Source: JBCCEV01 sp039030125 (GTDB lineage Bacteria; Pseudomonadota; Gammaproteobacteria; Ga0077536). Taken from it: 24,806 bases of DNA. This document shows, one piece after another, positions 14,853 through 23,959 of the stretch (positions are counted from its first letter, which is position 1; each line of letters starts with the position of its first letter). The position numbers were made by a program, and so were the translations under genes. Where the stretch lies: NCBI GenBank assembly GCA_039030125.1, contig JBCCEV010000051.1:1-24806 (forward strand), read 5' to 3'. Under the pieces are notes generated by a model, which worked only from the letters and a program-made list of their open reading frames with translations, was not told the DNA's origin and did not search any database.

Positions 14853-17800
14853 ATGAAACGCATGCAAAGACAGGGTATTGAGAACTTCAAACGGACGTTG
14901 ATGGCCGCGGGCATCGCGACCTTTTGCACTCAACCCGTGCAGGCTGTCGATGTGTTCTGGACCAATCCGGTCAGCGGTAACTTCATAACTCCAGGCAACT
15001 GGACGCCCGCGGGGCCACCCGTTGGTGCTGATCGCGCGATCTTCGATCAATCGGGTTCCTATACCGTCGATCTTTTCCAGAACATCCTGAACGACGAATT
15101 CTTAATCGAAGGATCCATAATCACCCTTGATCTGAACGGCAACGCCTACAACTTGGTCAACCGCGCGTTGATTGGCGATGTAAGCGCGAGCGCAATCGGG
15201 TTTATTCAGGGCGGCGGCATCATCAATAGCGATTCCTTCTGGGTTGGCAATCAGGCCGGATCGTTCGGTCAGGCTAACGTCGCCAACACCACCTGGGACA
15301 TGACAAGCATCTTGGAGGTTGGGGCGCTTGGGTCCGCAATCGTGACCTTAACCACCGGTACCGACATGACCGTCGGAACCGATGCCTACATTGCTGGGGG
15401 GCCAGGCAGCTCCGGTGTGTTAAATCTTTTCAACGCTGGCACCACCTTAACCGTCGATAACGAATTATTTGTCGGCAACCTCGGCACCGGCACCTTCAAT
15501 ATCAATTCAGGTGCAAGCACCACCAGTGCTTTAACCACCATCGGCAACAGCGTCGGCGCACTCGGCACGGCGACGGTGGACGGCGCCGGCTCAAGCTGGA
15601 ACAACACCGGCATCATGCGCGTCGCCAACCAGGCCAATGGCACCCTAAACGTACAGAACGGCGGCGCCGTCACGAGCGCCAGTGCCACGTTGGGTAATGT
15701 CAGCGGCGTCACCGGCACACTCAACGTTGACGGCACGGGATCTCAGTTCACCAGCACCAGCAACCTGAATGTCGGCTCCAGCGGCACCGGCAATCTCAGT
15801 GTCACCAGCGGCGGCACCGTCAATGCGGATGTGATCAACGTAGCCGATCAAGGCGGGTCCGTGGGCAATGTCACTATTGATGGCGCCGGCTCAACGGTGA
15901 ACGTGACTGGCAGCGCCTTCAGCGACCTGTATATCGGCGGCAACATCGTTAATCCAGCGGGAATTGGTACCGTCAACGTACAAAATGGCGGCACGCTCAA
16001 CGTCCAGGGTCTGCTGGAGCTCTGGAATACCGGCACGCTGAATATCACTGGCGGCAGTAACGTCACTGCCGGCTCCGCCGATCTGTCCAACGGCGGCACC
16101 TTCAATCTTGACCAGGGTTTTTTCACGGTCCAGGGCGGGACGCTGACAACCGATAGTTCGGGTTTATCCGTCGATGGCGGTGATGCCGTGCTAACCCTGG
16201 ACAATGCCGCCTACAGCACGGGCGGCAGCATTCAGATCGGGGCTTCGGATACCGGCACGTTCAATATCCTCAATGGCGCTACTGTCAATAGCGCCACCGG
16301 CTCGATCGGCGGCTCGGGTGGCGGCATTCCGGTTGGCGTGGTCACTATTGACGGCACCGGCAGCCGCTGGGACGCCGACTCGCTCATTGTTGGTTCGCAG
16401 GCCGATGGCACGGTCAACGTCACCGACGGTGGCGTTCTCGACCTCACCAGCCTGGCAATCATTGGTAACGCTTCGGGCAGTGTCGGCCAGGTCAGCGTCG
16501 ACGGCGCAGGCTCCCTGTTTCAAGCCAGCGGATTTAGCGGAAATATTCGGATCGGCAGCAGCGGCGTCGGGACATTAGATGTCACCAATGGCGCCGCGGT
16601 TGTAGCGACTCAGGATGTCAGCCTCGGTTTGTTTGGCACCGGTAACGGGACTGCCACCATTGATGGAGCGGGATCAAGTCTGACCGTTGAAGACGACCTG
16701 ATTGTCGGCGACAGCGGCGATGGCGTTTTGAACGTTCAGAACGGCGCCACGACCGTCGTACAGCTTGGCGATCTCATCGTCAACGATAGCGGCGGCGGTG
16801 CCGCCAGCAGCGGGATGCTAAACGTGCAGGGCGGGGCAAGCGTGGACGTGCAAACGGGCGACGCCATCATCGGCAGCTCCGTCAGCGATGATGGATTTGT
16901 CAACGTCGATGGCGCTGGCAGCACCCTAACGATTAACGACCAGTTAATTGTTGATGGTGATTCGTTGGTCAGCATCACCAATGGCGGCAGCGTCAACGCG
17001 GACAGTGCAACGGTTGACGGCACGATGAGTAATCCGACGATCACTGTTAATGGGGCCGGCTCAACACTTGCGATCACCAATGGATTCACACTTGGCAGTG
17101 CGGATATCGGCAATCTCAACGTGCAAAACGGTGGATCCGCCGCTAGTGGCATGACGACGCTAGGCAGCGATGCCGGTGCAACCGGTAACGCCACTGTAAG
17201 CGGCGTGGGTTCAAGTTGGAACGCCGGTAGCAACGTCGATATCGGTAGCGACGGCGACGGTGTTGTGAACGTGCTCGCTGGTGGCCAATTGGATGCCGAA
17301 GTGCTGAACCTCGGCGTCAACGTGGGCTCAACCGGCACCTTACTCGTCGATGGCACGGGTTCAACAGTGAACGTCACCGCAGGTATCAACGCCGAACTCT
17401 CGGTTGGCGGTTTCCCGGTGGGCGCCGGCGGCAGCGGCGATCTCACCATCCAGAACAGCGGCGCGGTGAATGTCGATCACTTCATGAATATCTACGGCAA
17501 TGGTGCGACCACCGTGCAGTCTGGCGGGTCGCTGACGGTAGGCACCCTGGTGAGTATCGAAAGCGGTGGCGAGTTGATTGTTCAGGACAGCGGCAGCGCC
17601 AATGTCACCGGGACGCTCAGCAACGATGGACTGGTGACCGTGCAAACCAATGGTCAGCTAACAACCACTGGGGCGTTGAACAACACCGGCACCATTGATT
17701 TGCTTGGCGGTGCCATCACCACCGGCTCTTATAACACGCTGACCGGAACGCTCAATCACGATGCCGGAACGCTGACCATTCTCAACGGCAGCTTTCTCAC

Positions 17801-20800
17801 CGGCACGGGACCAGGGATGGCGCTCGACGTGGTGATCGATGGCAGTAACCCGATCGTGACGCTCGATAACTCAAATTGGAATACGAACGCCGATGTTGTC
17901 GTGGCGACAACCAATCAAGGCATCGTGAATGTCACGAACGGCTCAACCGTTGAAACCGATAAGGTCACGATCGGAGATTTCTCTGGCGGCGGTATTCCAT
18001 CAGGCATCATCAACGTCGATGGCGCAAGTAGTAGCTGGACGATATCAAGCCCGCTCGGTTTAACCGTTGGCGAGGGCGGTGACGGCGCGCTCAATGTCAA
18101 TAATGGGGGGGCCTTCACCAGTACTTCTATCGGCGTTGGCGAGGCCGGGGGCTCAGGCGTCATCAATGTCGACGGCGCCGGCTCTTCGCTGACGGCGACC
18201 GCTGGCGCGGGCACAGAAATCGACAATGGTTCGATCAATATTTCAAATGGCGGCTCCTTCGACAGCGCCACGGTGATTGTTGGAGATAGCGCCTCAATCA
18301 CCGGCGCGTTACTGGTCGACGGTACTGGGTCGTCCGCCACCACGACCGCGAACCTGCAGGTTGGCGGCACCGGCACCGGGAATTTAACCATTCAAAATGG
18401 CGGCAGCGTGGCCGCGGGTCCCTTCCTCTGGATTGCCACGCAGACGGGATCATCGGGCACAGCAACGGTATCCGGCGCGGGTTCAAGCCTAAGCGCCGAC
18501 GAGATCGACGTCGGGCGCAACGGCAACGGCACCTTGGTCGTGCAAAGTGGGGCCAGCGTCACGACTCCCGGTGACTTACGCGCAGGTGTCACCGGCAACG
18601 GATTAGGCGACATCGACGTACTCGGTAGCGGCACCACGGTGGGCGTGACTGGCGATATCCTCCTCGGCATGGGCGGCGTGGCGATTCTCGATATCGAATC
18701 TGGCGCGAGCGTGAGTGCGGACAATTTATCAGCAGGCTTATCGAGCCTCAGTTTCGGCGATATCGATGTCGATGCTGCAACGCTGACGATCACCAACACA
18801 TTAGCGCTGGGCGATCAGGGCAGCAGCGCTCTGACCATCTCGAACGGCGGCAGCGTCAGCGCCACAACCGCCAATTTGGGGCTCGGCAGCGGTGGCACAA
18901 ACCCGCTTAACGTCACCGGCGCAGGATCCAGTTTCAGCGCGGCGGTGATTAACGCCGGGGTTGCGGGTTTAGGTACGGTGATTGCTACCAACAACGGCAT
19001 CGTGACCGCTGGCGAAATCAATGCCAGCACAATGGCCGGCGCCAACGGTAATCTCGTCGTGACCTCTGGCGGCACCATCAACGTCACCGGCACCGGAACG
19101 CAGGATGTCTTCATCGGTGGCTCTGCCGCCGGCGCCGGGGGTATTAGTGATATGACCATGGTGTCCGGGAACATGACCGTCGGTGACGACCTGACGATCT
19201 ATGGCGCCGGCTCCGTGACAATCGATGGCGGCTCGGTGCTGACAATTGCCGACACGCTCACCAATAGCGGTTCTTTCACCTTGCAATCGGGAACCGTGAC
19301 GACGACTTCGGCAGACTTTCAAAGCGGGAGTTCGCTCGCGCTGGCTAACGGTTTGCTCACCGTTCAGGGCGGCACGCTCGATACCGCATTAGGCACGGTG
19401 TCGCTTGGGGAGGCCGGCAACACCGGCGTGGCTCTAGACCTTGATAACGCGAGTTGGACCACCACCGACGCCGTGCGCTTGGGAGACGGCACCAGCACGC
19501 TCAATGTCACCAACGGCGCGAACGTCACTACCGGCAACGCAACCGTGGGCCTCGACACCCTCGGCGCATCTAATGCCAGCGCCTTGGTCGATGGCGCCGC
19601 GACGAACTGGACCATCAACGGTGTGCTCGGGATCGGCAATGTCGGTCTCGGTGCGGGCTCTACAGGACTTTTCACGATCGGCGGCGGCGCGACAGTCAGC
19701 GCAAACTCGACCGTTTTGGGCGATGCCCTCTCCCCCACCTCAGGCGCGGGCACGGTCAATGTCAACGGCCCGGGTTCCACCCTAGACGCGGGTAGTAGTC
19801 TCACCGTCAATGACAACAGCTCGGTTGCCATCACGCAGGGCGGCACCGTGTTGGCGACGGAAATCAATCTCGACGGCACGATTTCCGCCAGCGATCTGGG
19901 AAGCGCCATCACGGTTGCGGGCGATATCGCCACCAGCGCCAGCGCCGTCATTGATATTAGCGATGGCGCCACCTTGAGCGCCAACAACATGGACCTGGGC
20001 GCGGGCGATTCTGGCACAACCACGGTGTCCGGCGCGGGCAGCACAATGAGCATTGCTCAGCGCACAAACGTTCGGTCAGTCGGTGATCTGATGGTCACGC
20101 AAGGCGGTTCATTCACCACTGAACTGATATTTCTGAAGGCCGGCGGCACCATTACCGTTTCCGATGTTGGTAGCTCCGTGGTCGCCAACAGCCCAACGAC
20201 CGTTGGACTCGATCTGGCCGGCGACGTGAATGTTCTCAATGGCGGAAACTTTTTGATCAATGGCCACATCATGGATCTCTACGGTTTCGACAGCGGCGCC
20301 AATGCCATTACCGTTTCCGGCGCTGGCAGTTTGCTGCAGATCGACGACGGTATTTCAGCGGCGGGTGGCAATAAGGCCATAACCGTCTCAATCTCTGACG
20401 GCGGCGAATTGGAAGCGGGCGGATTCTCCGCTGGCATGACCTCTACCGGCGGCGATCAGATCGATGTCCTAGTCACTGGCGGGGGATCCTTACTCGATGT
20501 TAACGGCGGATTAGCCTTAGGCGCCGATAGCTCGACTTTGTCGATCACTGACGGCGGTGTCGTTGATGCTTCGCAGACACTGAATTTCCGGGCGACGACC
20601 GTGATAGTCGATGGTGTAGGTTCAGCGCTTGACGGTGGCACCACCATCATTGGTGACATGACCTCGGACGCTTCGCTAACCGTTCAGAACGGTGCCGCAC
20701 TAACGGTTGGCGATTTTCGTCTGGGCAGCAGCACGTTCAGTTCGGGTAACACCGTCGGGGCAACGATCACCGGCTCTGGCACAACGGCCGACATTTCGGA

Positions 20801-22295
20801 TCTTGATATCGGTAACGTGCCCGCTGGCAGCGTGAGCGCCGTGTGGCGTTCACTTGACCAATCGGTAACGAACGCGCTCGACGTTACCGTTTCGACTGGC
20901 GGTACCTTGGAAATTAACAACGCCACGTTCAACGCCAACTCGATTGCGCTCAATGGCGGTCAACTCGACTGGCAAAGTGGCAATCTCGGGATCGCAAGCG
21001 GCCTCACGATTGGCAGCTCCGGTGTTTTCGGCAGCAGTCTGAGTATTGATACCGGCAAAACGCTCACCGTTGGCCCGCCCGGTGGCACTACGGTTGAAGC
21101 CGGCGGTTCGCTGAGCCTCGACGGCGGTGTCTTCAGCACCGGCAGCCTAACCAACAACGGCACATTCGTCTTGAATTCAGGCACCTTCAATCTCACCAGC
21201 GACGACTTGCTGGTCGGCGTCGGCGGTCCATTTGGGGACGTCTTCATCCCCCCCTCTACGGTGGATATCAACGTCACCAACAACGTGGTCGTTGAACAAA
21301 ATGCGATCTTGCGCATGGAGAACGACAGCCTTTCGGCAGCGGCAATCAACAACGCCGGTGAGGTGCAGATCGACGCTCTGAAAACATTGACCAACGTCGC
21401 GGTCATCAACAACAGCGGCGATCTGCTTGGTAACGGCCAGGTGGGCGCCACTTTGAACAACCAAACCGGCGGAGAAGTGTTTGCGCAAGCGGGCGACCGC
21501 CTGAAATTTACCAACACTGGCAACACCAATAGCGGTGAAATCAATCTCGTTGGCGGTACCATCGAGTTCAATGAAGAGATCACCAATAACGCCGACGGCG
21601 TGATTGGTGGCTTCGGCACGCTTGACGTCAACAACACCATCACCAACAACGGCCTGATGGCGTTCTCCGGCACCACCGTGGTGTTTGCCGACATTAACAC
21701 CACCGATCAGATCATTGCCTCGGGCGGCTCGACACTGTCACTGTTCGGCGATGTCGACCTTATCTCCGGCGAAATCAGAGCAGGAATTAACAGCGGCGTG
21801 GTTTATTTCGGCAATCTCAATATTCAAACCGGCGCCACCGCCAGTGGCACGGGCACGCACTTCTTCGAAGGCGGACTGACCATCGGTTCGAGCCCCGGCG
21901 AAGGCGTGATTGATGCCGATGCGGCCTTTGGCTTTGGCAACACGCTCGAAATCGAACTGGCGGGTGAGACAGCGGGTACCGAGTTCGATACCTTATCGGT
22001 AGCCGGCTCGCTTACGCTTGGCGGCACCTTGGATATCGACCTGCTGGAAGATTACAACCCCGACCTTGGTGACATTTTTGTATTTGCGATTGCCGAGGAG
22101 ATTTTTGGTTCCTTCGACGAGCTTGACTTGCCCACTTTGCAGCTTGGGCAGTTCCAGCTCATTCAAACACAAACCTCATTAGCGCTTGAAGTTGTCAGCG
22201 CGGCGCCGGTCCCACTGCCTCCCGCAGCATGGATGCTGGTATCGGGAATGACCCTTCTCGGTGCGATCCGGCGCCGTAAAAATAGCAACGGTTAG
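14853..22295 (+). CDS. Giant T5SS/PEP-CTERM-associated repeat surface protein
   Basis: A 2480-residue exported protein. A Sec signal peptide occupies about 1-31 (basic start, hydrophobic core, cleavage after PVQA). Then comes VFWTNPVSGNF and a very long array of Gly/Ser/Thr/Asn-rich repeats of the T5SS/PEP-CTERM-associated type. I counted about 24 copies of the signature V-D-G-A-G-S-S or a close variant, each paired with LNVQNGG-like strands; they should form a beta-helix. At about 2345-2445 there is a distinct domain (SSPGEGVI ... FDTLSVAGSLTLGGTLDIDL). The protein ends with a PEP-CTERM-like signal: VPLPPAAW (2453-2460), a hydrophobic helix and an RRRK cluster. That tail directs exosortase-mediated sorting to the surface or matrix. 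No autotransporter barrel is present. GGGAGGG precedes the ATG. A role as adhesin or matrix protein is inferred. Confidence 0.92.
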   Translation: MKRMQRQGIENFKRTLMAAGIATFCTQPVQAVDVFWTNPVSGNFITPGNWTPAGPPVGADRAIFDQSGSYTVDLFQNILNDEFLIEGSIITLDLNGNAYNLVNRALIGDVSASAIGFIQGGGIINSDSFWVGNQAGSFGQANVANTTWDMTSILEVGALGSAIVTLTTGTDMTVGTDAYIAGGPGSSGVLNLFNAGTTLTVDNELFVGNLGTGTFNINSGASTTSALTTIGNSVGALGTATVDGAGSSWNNTGIMRVANQANGTLNVQNGGAVTSASATLGNVSGVTGTLNVDGTGSQFTSTSNLNVGSSGTGNLSVTSGGTVNADVINVADQGGSVGNVTIDGAGSTVNVTGSAFSDLYIGGNIVNPAGIGTVNVQNGGTLNVQGLLELWNTGTLNITGGSNVTAGSADLSNGGTFNLDQGFFTVQGGTLTTDSSGLSVDGGDAVLTLDNAAYSTGGSIQIGASDTGTFNILNGATVNSATGSIGGSGGGIPVGVVTIDGTGSRWDADSLIVGSQADGTVNVTDGGVLDLTSLAIIGNASGSVGQVSVDGAGSLFQASGFSGNIRIGSSGVGTLDVTNGAAVVATQDVSLGLFGTGNGTATIDGAGSSLTVEDDLIVGDSGDGVLNVQNGATTVVQLGDLIVNDSGGGAASSGMLNVQGGASVDVQTGDAIIGSSVSDDGFVNVDGAGSTLTINDQLIVDGDSLVSITNGGSVNADSATVDGTMSNPTITVNGAGSTLAITNGFTLGSADIGNLNVQNGGSAASGMTTLGSDAGATGNATVSGVGSSWNAGSNVDIGSDGDGVVNVLAGGQLDAEVLNLGVNVGSTGTLLVDGTGSTVNVTAGINAELSVGGFPVGAGGSGDLTIQNSGAVNVDHFMNIYGNGATTVQSGGSLTVGTLVSIESGGELIVQDSGSANVTGTLSNDGLVTVQTNGQLTTTGALNNTGTIDLLGGAITTGSYNTLTGTLNHDAGTLTILNGSFLTGTGPGMALDVVIDGSNPIVTLDNSNWNTNADVVVATTNQGIVNVTNGSTVETDKVTIGDFSGGGIPSGIINVDGASSSWTISSPLGLTVGEGGDGALNVNNGGAFTSTSIGVGEAGGSGVINVDGAGSSLTATAGAGTEIDNGSINISNGGSFDSATVIVGDSASITGALLVDGTGSSATTTANLQVGGTGTGNLTIQNGGSVAAGPFLWIATQTGSSGTATVSGAGSSLSADEIDVGRNGNGTLVVQSGASVTTPGDLRAGVTGNGLGDIDVLGSGTTVGVTGDILLGMGGVAILDIESGASVSADNLSAGLSSLSFGDIDVDAATLTITNTLALGDQGSSALTISNGGSVSATTANLGLGSGGTNPLNVTGAGSSFSAAVINAGVAGLGTVIATNNGIVTAGEINASTMAGANGNLVVTSGGTINVTGTGTQDVFIGGSAAGAGGISDMTMVSGNMTVGDDLTIYGAGSVTIDGGSVLTIADTLTNSGSFTLQSGTVTTTSADFQSGSSLALANGLLTVQGGTLDTALGTVSLGEAGNTGVALDLDNASWTTTDAVRLGDGTSTLNVTNGANVTTGNATVGLDTLGASNASALVDGAATNWTINGVLGIGNVGLGAGSTGLFTIGGGATVSANSTVLGDALSPTSGAGTVNVNGPGSTLDAGSSLTVNDNSSVAITQGGTVLATEINLDGTISASDLGSAITVAGDIATSASAVIDISDGATLSANNMDLGAGDSGTTTVSGAGSTMSIAQRTNVRSVGDLMVTQGGSFTTELIFLKAGGTITVSDVGSSVVANSPTTVGLDLAGDVNVLNGGNFLINGHIMDLYGFDSGANAITVSGAGSLLQIDDGISAAGGNKAITVSISDGGELEAGGFSAGMTSTGGDQIDVLVTGGGSLLDVNGGLALGADSSTLSITDGGVVDASQTLNFRATTVIVDGVGSALDGGTTIIGDMTSDASLTVQNGAALTVGDFRLGSSTFSSGNTVGATITGSGTTADISDLDIGNVPAGSVSAVWRSLDQSVTNALDVTVSTGGTLEINNATFNANSIALNGGQLDWQSGNLGIASGLTIGSSGVFGSSLSIDTGKTLTVGPPGGTTVEAGGSLSLDGGVFSTGSLTNNGTFVLNSGTFNLTSDDLLVGVGGPFGDVFIPPSTVDINVTNNVVVEQNAILRMENDSLSAAAINNAGEVQIDALKTLTNVAVINNSGDLLGNGQVGATLNNQTGGEVFAQAGDRLKFTNTGNTNSGEINLVGGTIEFNEEITNNADGVIGGFGTLDVNNTITNNGLMAFSGTTVVFADINTTDQIIASGGSTLSLFGDVDLISGEIRAGINSGVVYFGNLNIQTGATASGTGTHFFEGGLTIGSSPGEGVIDADAAFGFGNTLEIELAGETAGTEFDTLSVAGSLTLGGTLDIDLLEDYNPDLGDIFVFAIAEEIFGSFDELDLPTLQLGQFQLIQTQTSLALEVVSAAPVPLPPAAWMLVSGMTLLGAIRRRKNSNG

Positions 22296-22305
22296 TCACA
22301 GAACC

Positions 22306-22890
22306 GTGGCTTCCTTGCGCTTCCTCCTCGCAGCGCGTTATTTCTCCGGTTGCGCGCTGCTCTTTTTTTCCTTCGCCGCTAGCGCGGACGAGATCACCTA
22401 CTATTTTGATTCCTCGACGGAGAACCCCGTGATTGGACTCGCGGTGATCGAGGGCAATGCGGTGTTCGGCCCGGCAAATAATTTAGTGATCGACATAGCC
22501 GGCACGGCCCCAATCACCGAGCACGACGTGGTTCAAGTCGGCGGCACTGCAATTCTCAACGGAACCCTCACGGTGGTCCTCCATAACGGGTTCTTACCGC
22601 AAGGCGGCGACAGCTTCACGTTTCTAACGGCGGGCTCAATTTCAGGCACATTCGCCAATTTGAACTTGCCGACCGTCGCTGCGGGTGAATGGCAACTTAC
22701 CGTAGACGCCACCAGTGCCACGCTGTCGATACCCGCCGCGGCGGATCCGAAAACCGTCCCGCTCCCGGTTGAAATCCTAATTTTGCTCGGCGCGATACTG
22801 ACTACGATCGCTGTCAAGCTCAATGTCGGCGCGGCTCCTTATCACCAACACGAAGTCGCGGCTTCCAAAAATTTCAGCGGGCGAAAATAG
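22306..22890 (+). CDS. Short exported protein related to the C-terminal domain of the giant repeat protein
   Basis: A 194-residue protein with a Sec-type leader (VASLRFLLAARYFSG..., cleavage after FAASA), then a domain matching residues 2345-2445 of the giant neighbour. Shared features include VQVGGTAILNGTLTV versus LSVAGSLTLGGTLDI, a GDSFTF/GDIFVF segment, and SGTFANLNLPTV versus FGSFDELDLPTL. It then has VPLP and a hydrophobic helix (ILILLGAILTTIAV), as in a PEP-CTERM signal. No Arg cluster follows; instead there is a tail of about 25 residues, so the sorting signal looks degenerate. I prefer the GTG at 22306, 10 bp after the giant gene's stop. The GTG at 22261, which overlaps the giant gene, is an alternative. 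No clear Shine-Dalgarno, so coupling is likely. Confidence 0.75.
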   Translation: MASLRFLLAARYFSGCALLFFSFAASADEITYYFDSSTENPVIGLAVIEGNAVFGPANNLVIDIAGTAPITEHDVVQVGGTAILNGTLTVVLHNGFLPQGGDSFTFLTAGSISGTFANLNLPTVAAGEWQLTVDATSATLSIPAAADPKTVPLPVEILILLGAILTTIAVKLNVGAAPYHQHEVAASKNFSGRK

Positions 22891-22925
22891 CGGCAAACCG
22901 CGCACAATCCAGTCCCGCCATTGTT

Positions 22926-22950
22926 CCCCTTACAGCCCAAGGGGTTGTTG
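22926..22950 (+). terminator. Possible intrinsic terminator downstream of the surface-protein genes
   Basis: CCCCTT (22926-22931) pairs with AAGGGG (22939-22944) over a seven-base loop and is followed by TTGTTG, a poor T tract. It is the first hairpin after the last gene of the surface-protein locus. Confidence 0.4.
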
Positions 22951-23205
22951 CAAGGCTGCCGGTCTACCGGCCTGCGGAGTCAAGAAGCACGCGCGGGCCT
23001 GCGGCGGGCGGATTGGAACGATTACCTGCGGCGCCGCGCTTGGGCCTGCATCCACACTAAAAGATGCCAAGCGCCGTTAACGCGACGAGGCTATAGGCGC
23101 ACGGTTCGTGGTTTTGGGAGCCTTGTTATTTAGCGCTCGCGAGCGTCGCCCAGGCTTTCGGGCGCGTATCGTAAGCCTTTGCTTTCATGTTGCATCGCGG
23201 CAATT

Positions 23206-23224
23206 ATTTTAACGTTGTTAAAAT
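23206..23224. promoter_or_regulatory. Palindromic operator upstream of the TetR gene
   Basis: ATTTTAAC-N3-GTTAAAAT is a perfect dyad with 8-bp arms, ending 27 bp before the TetR start codon. Size, AT-rich arms and position match TetR-family operators, so autoregulation of the TetR-Rieske unit is likely. The -35 and -10 hexamers could not be fixed with confidence. Confidence 0.62.
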
Positions 23225-23251
23225 TTTTAGATCGGTGTTTAATGCCTCCCT

Positions 23252-23956
23252 ATGAGCGCAAATCAACCGACATCGATCCGGTCGATCAACATGGCCAAAC
23301 GTCGCGATCGGCTGCTCACCCAAGCGCGCAAATTAATTACGCAAGGCGGAATCGAAGGCCTTAATCTGCGAACGCTTGCGCGCGAGGCGGGCGTGACCGT
23401 GCCCACAATTTACAACTTGATCGGCAACAAAGAAGCGGTGGTCGTCGCGCTTTGGCGAGAAGCCCTAGCCGCTATCGCCGAGCGCATCGAAACCCATAGC
23501 ACCGCGCATCCACTCGAGAAAGCCGAGTCCGTGGTTAATGAATCCATTGGTGTATTCGGCGAGGACGAAGATTACTATCGCGCCGCATTCCTGGCCGTCG
23601 AGTATCTCGACCAACAAACTGAACACGCCGATGCCGTCGCCCAACTCTACGCTTGGGCGGCGCAACTCACCGCCGAAGCGCACAAGGCCTGTCACGAAGC
23701 GGGTCTCTTGCGCGCCCGGATCCCCGGCCAGCTTTCCGGCGAACAAATCCTGCGCGCTTATCGCACGAGCTGTCGTGCGTGGGCAATGGGTCAAATCTCG
23801 ATCGAGGAGTTTCGAAAAGCCGCGCTCACTGACGTCTACATGAGCCTTGCCGCCGACGCGGTCGAAACCTTCAATACCACTTTAATCACCAAGGTCGCTG
23901 CCCTGAACGGCACGCCTTCTGCCCTTACCCGAGAACGCCAACGAGGGGAGCGTTAA
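23252..23956 (+). CDS. TetR/AcrR-family transcriptional regulator
   Basis: A 234-residue TetR-family repressor. The N-terminal helix-turn-helix lies at about 39-58 (LRTLAREAGVTVPTIYNLIG), followed by the usual NKEAVV and the helical ligand-binding domain to the C-terminus. The ligand cannot be told from the sequence. The ATG at 23252 follows the palindrome at 23206; an internal ATG at 23291 (M14) is a possible alternative, and neither has a good Shine-Dalgarno. The gene ends 3 bp before the start of a Rieske oxygenase on the same strand. The two are surely cotranscribed, so the regulator probably senses the substrate or product of that oxygenase. Confidence 0.9.
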   Translation: MSANQPTSIRSINMAKRRDRLLTQARKLITQGGIEGLNLRTLAREAGVTVPTIYNLIGNKEAVVVALWREALAAIAERIETHSTAHPLEKAESVVNESIGVFGEDEDYYRAAFLAVEYLDQQTEHADAVAQLYAWAAQLTAEAHKACHEAGLLRARIPGQLSGEQILRAYRTSCRAWAMGQISIEEFRKAALTDVYMSLAADAVETFNTTLITKVAALNGTPSALTRERQRGER

Positions 23957-23959
23957 CCT

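Larger units (their letters stand above)
22891..23251. other. 361-bp intergenic region with hairpins and an operator
   Basis: No convincing gene is present. A short plus-strand open frame (about 22921-23133) is arginine-rich and shows no family, so I treat it as chance. The region contains a possible terminator (22926-22950), a tight palindrome GCCGGT-CT-ACCGGC (22958-22971), three CCTGCGG copies, a 12-bp perfect palindrome CGCTCGCGAGCG (23134-23145) and, near the right end, an AT-rich dyad before the TetR gene. The G+C-rich left part and AT-rich right part differ strongly in composition. Confidence 0.6.

Noticed and set aside
15560..20690. CRISPR-like repeat array
   Set aside because: The repeated DNA (GGCGCCGGCTCAA-type) is degenerate, in frame and coding, with irregular spacing; it reflects protein repeats.
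20861..20870. Third copy of the ATCGGTAACG operator half
   Set aside because: It lies within coding sequence, and no second ATCGGT follows 11 bp later, so it is probably coincidence.
15386..21703. Long minus-strand open frames inside the giant gene, for example 16736-17449, 19364-20053 and 20960-21703
   Set aside because: They are Pro/Val/Ser-rich mirror images of the Gly/Ser/Asn-rich repeats, have no recognisable domains or ribosome binding sites, and follow from the repeat codon usage.
14853..22295. Classical autotransporter (type Va) with C-terminal beta-barrel
   Set aside because: The repeats are shared with T5SS proteins, but the C-terminus is a PEP-CTERM-like tail and no barrel of about 250-300 residues is present.
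22921..23133. Arginine-rich open frame in the 361-bp gap
   Set aside because: No family, no good start signal and overlap with hairpins; G+C-rich DNA gives such frames by chance.
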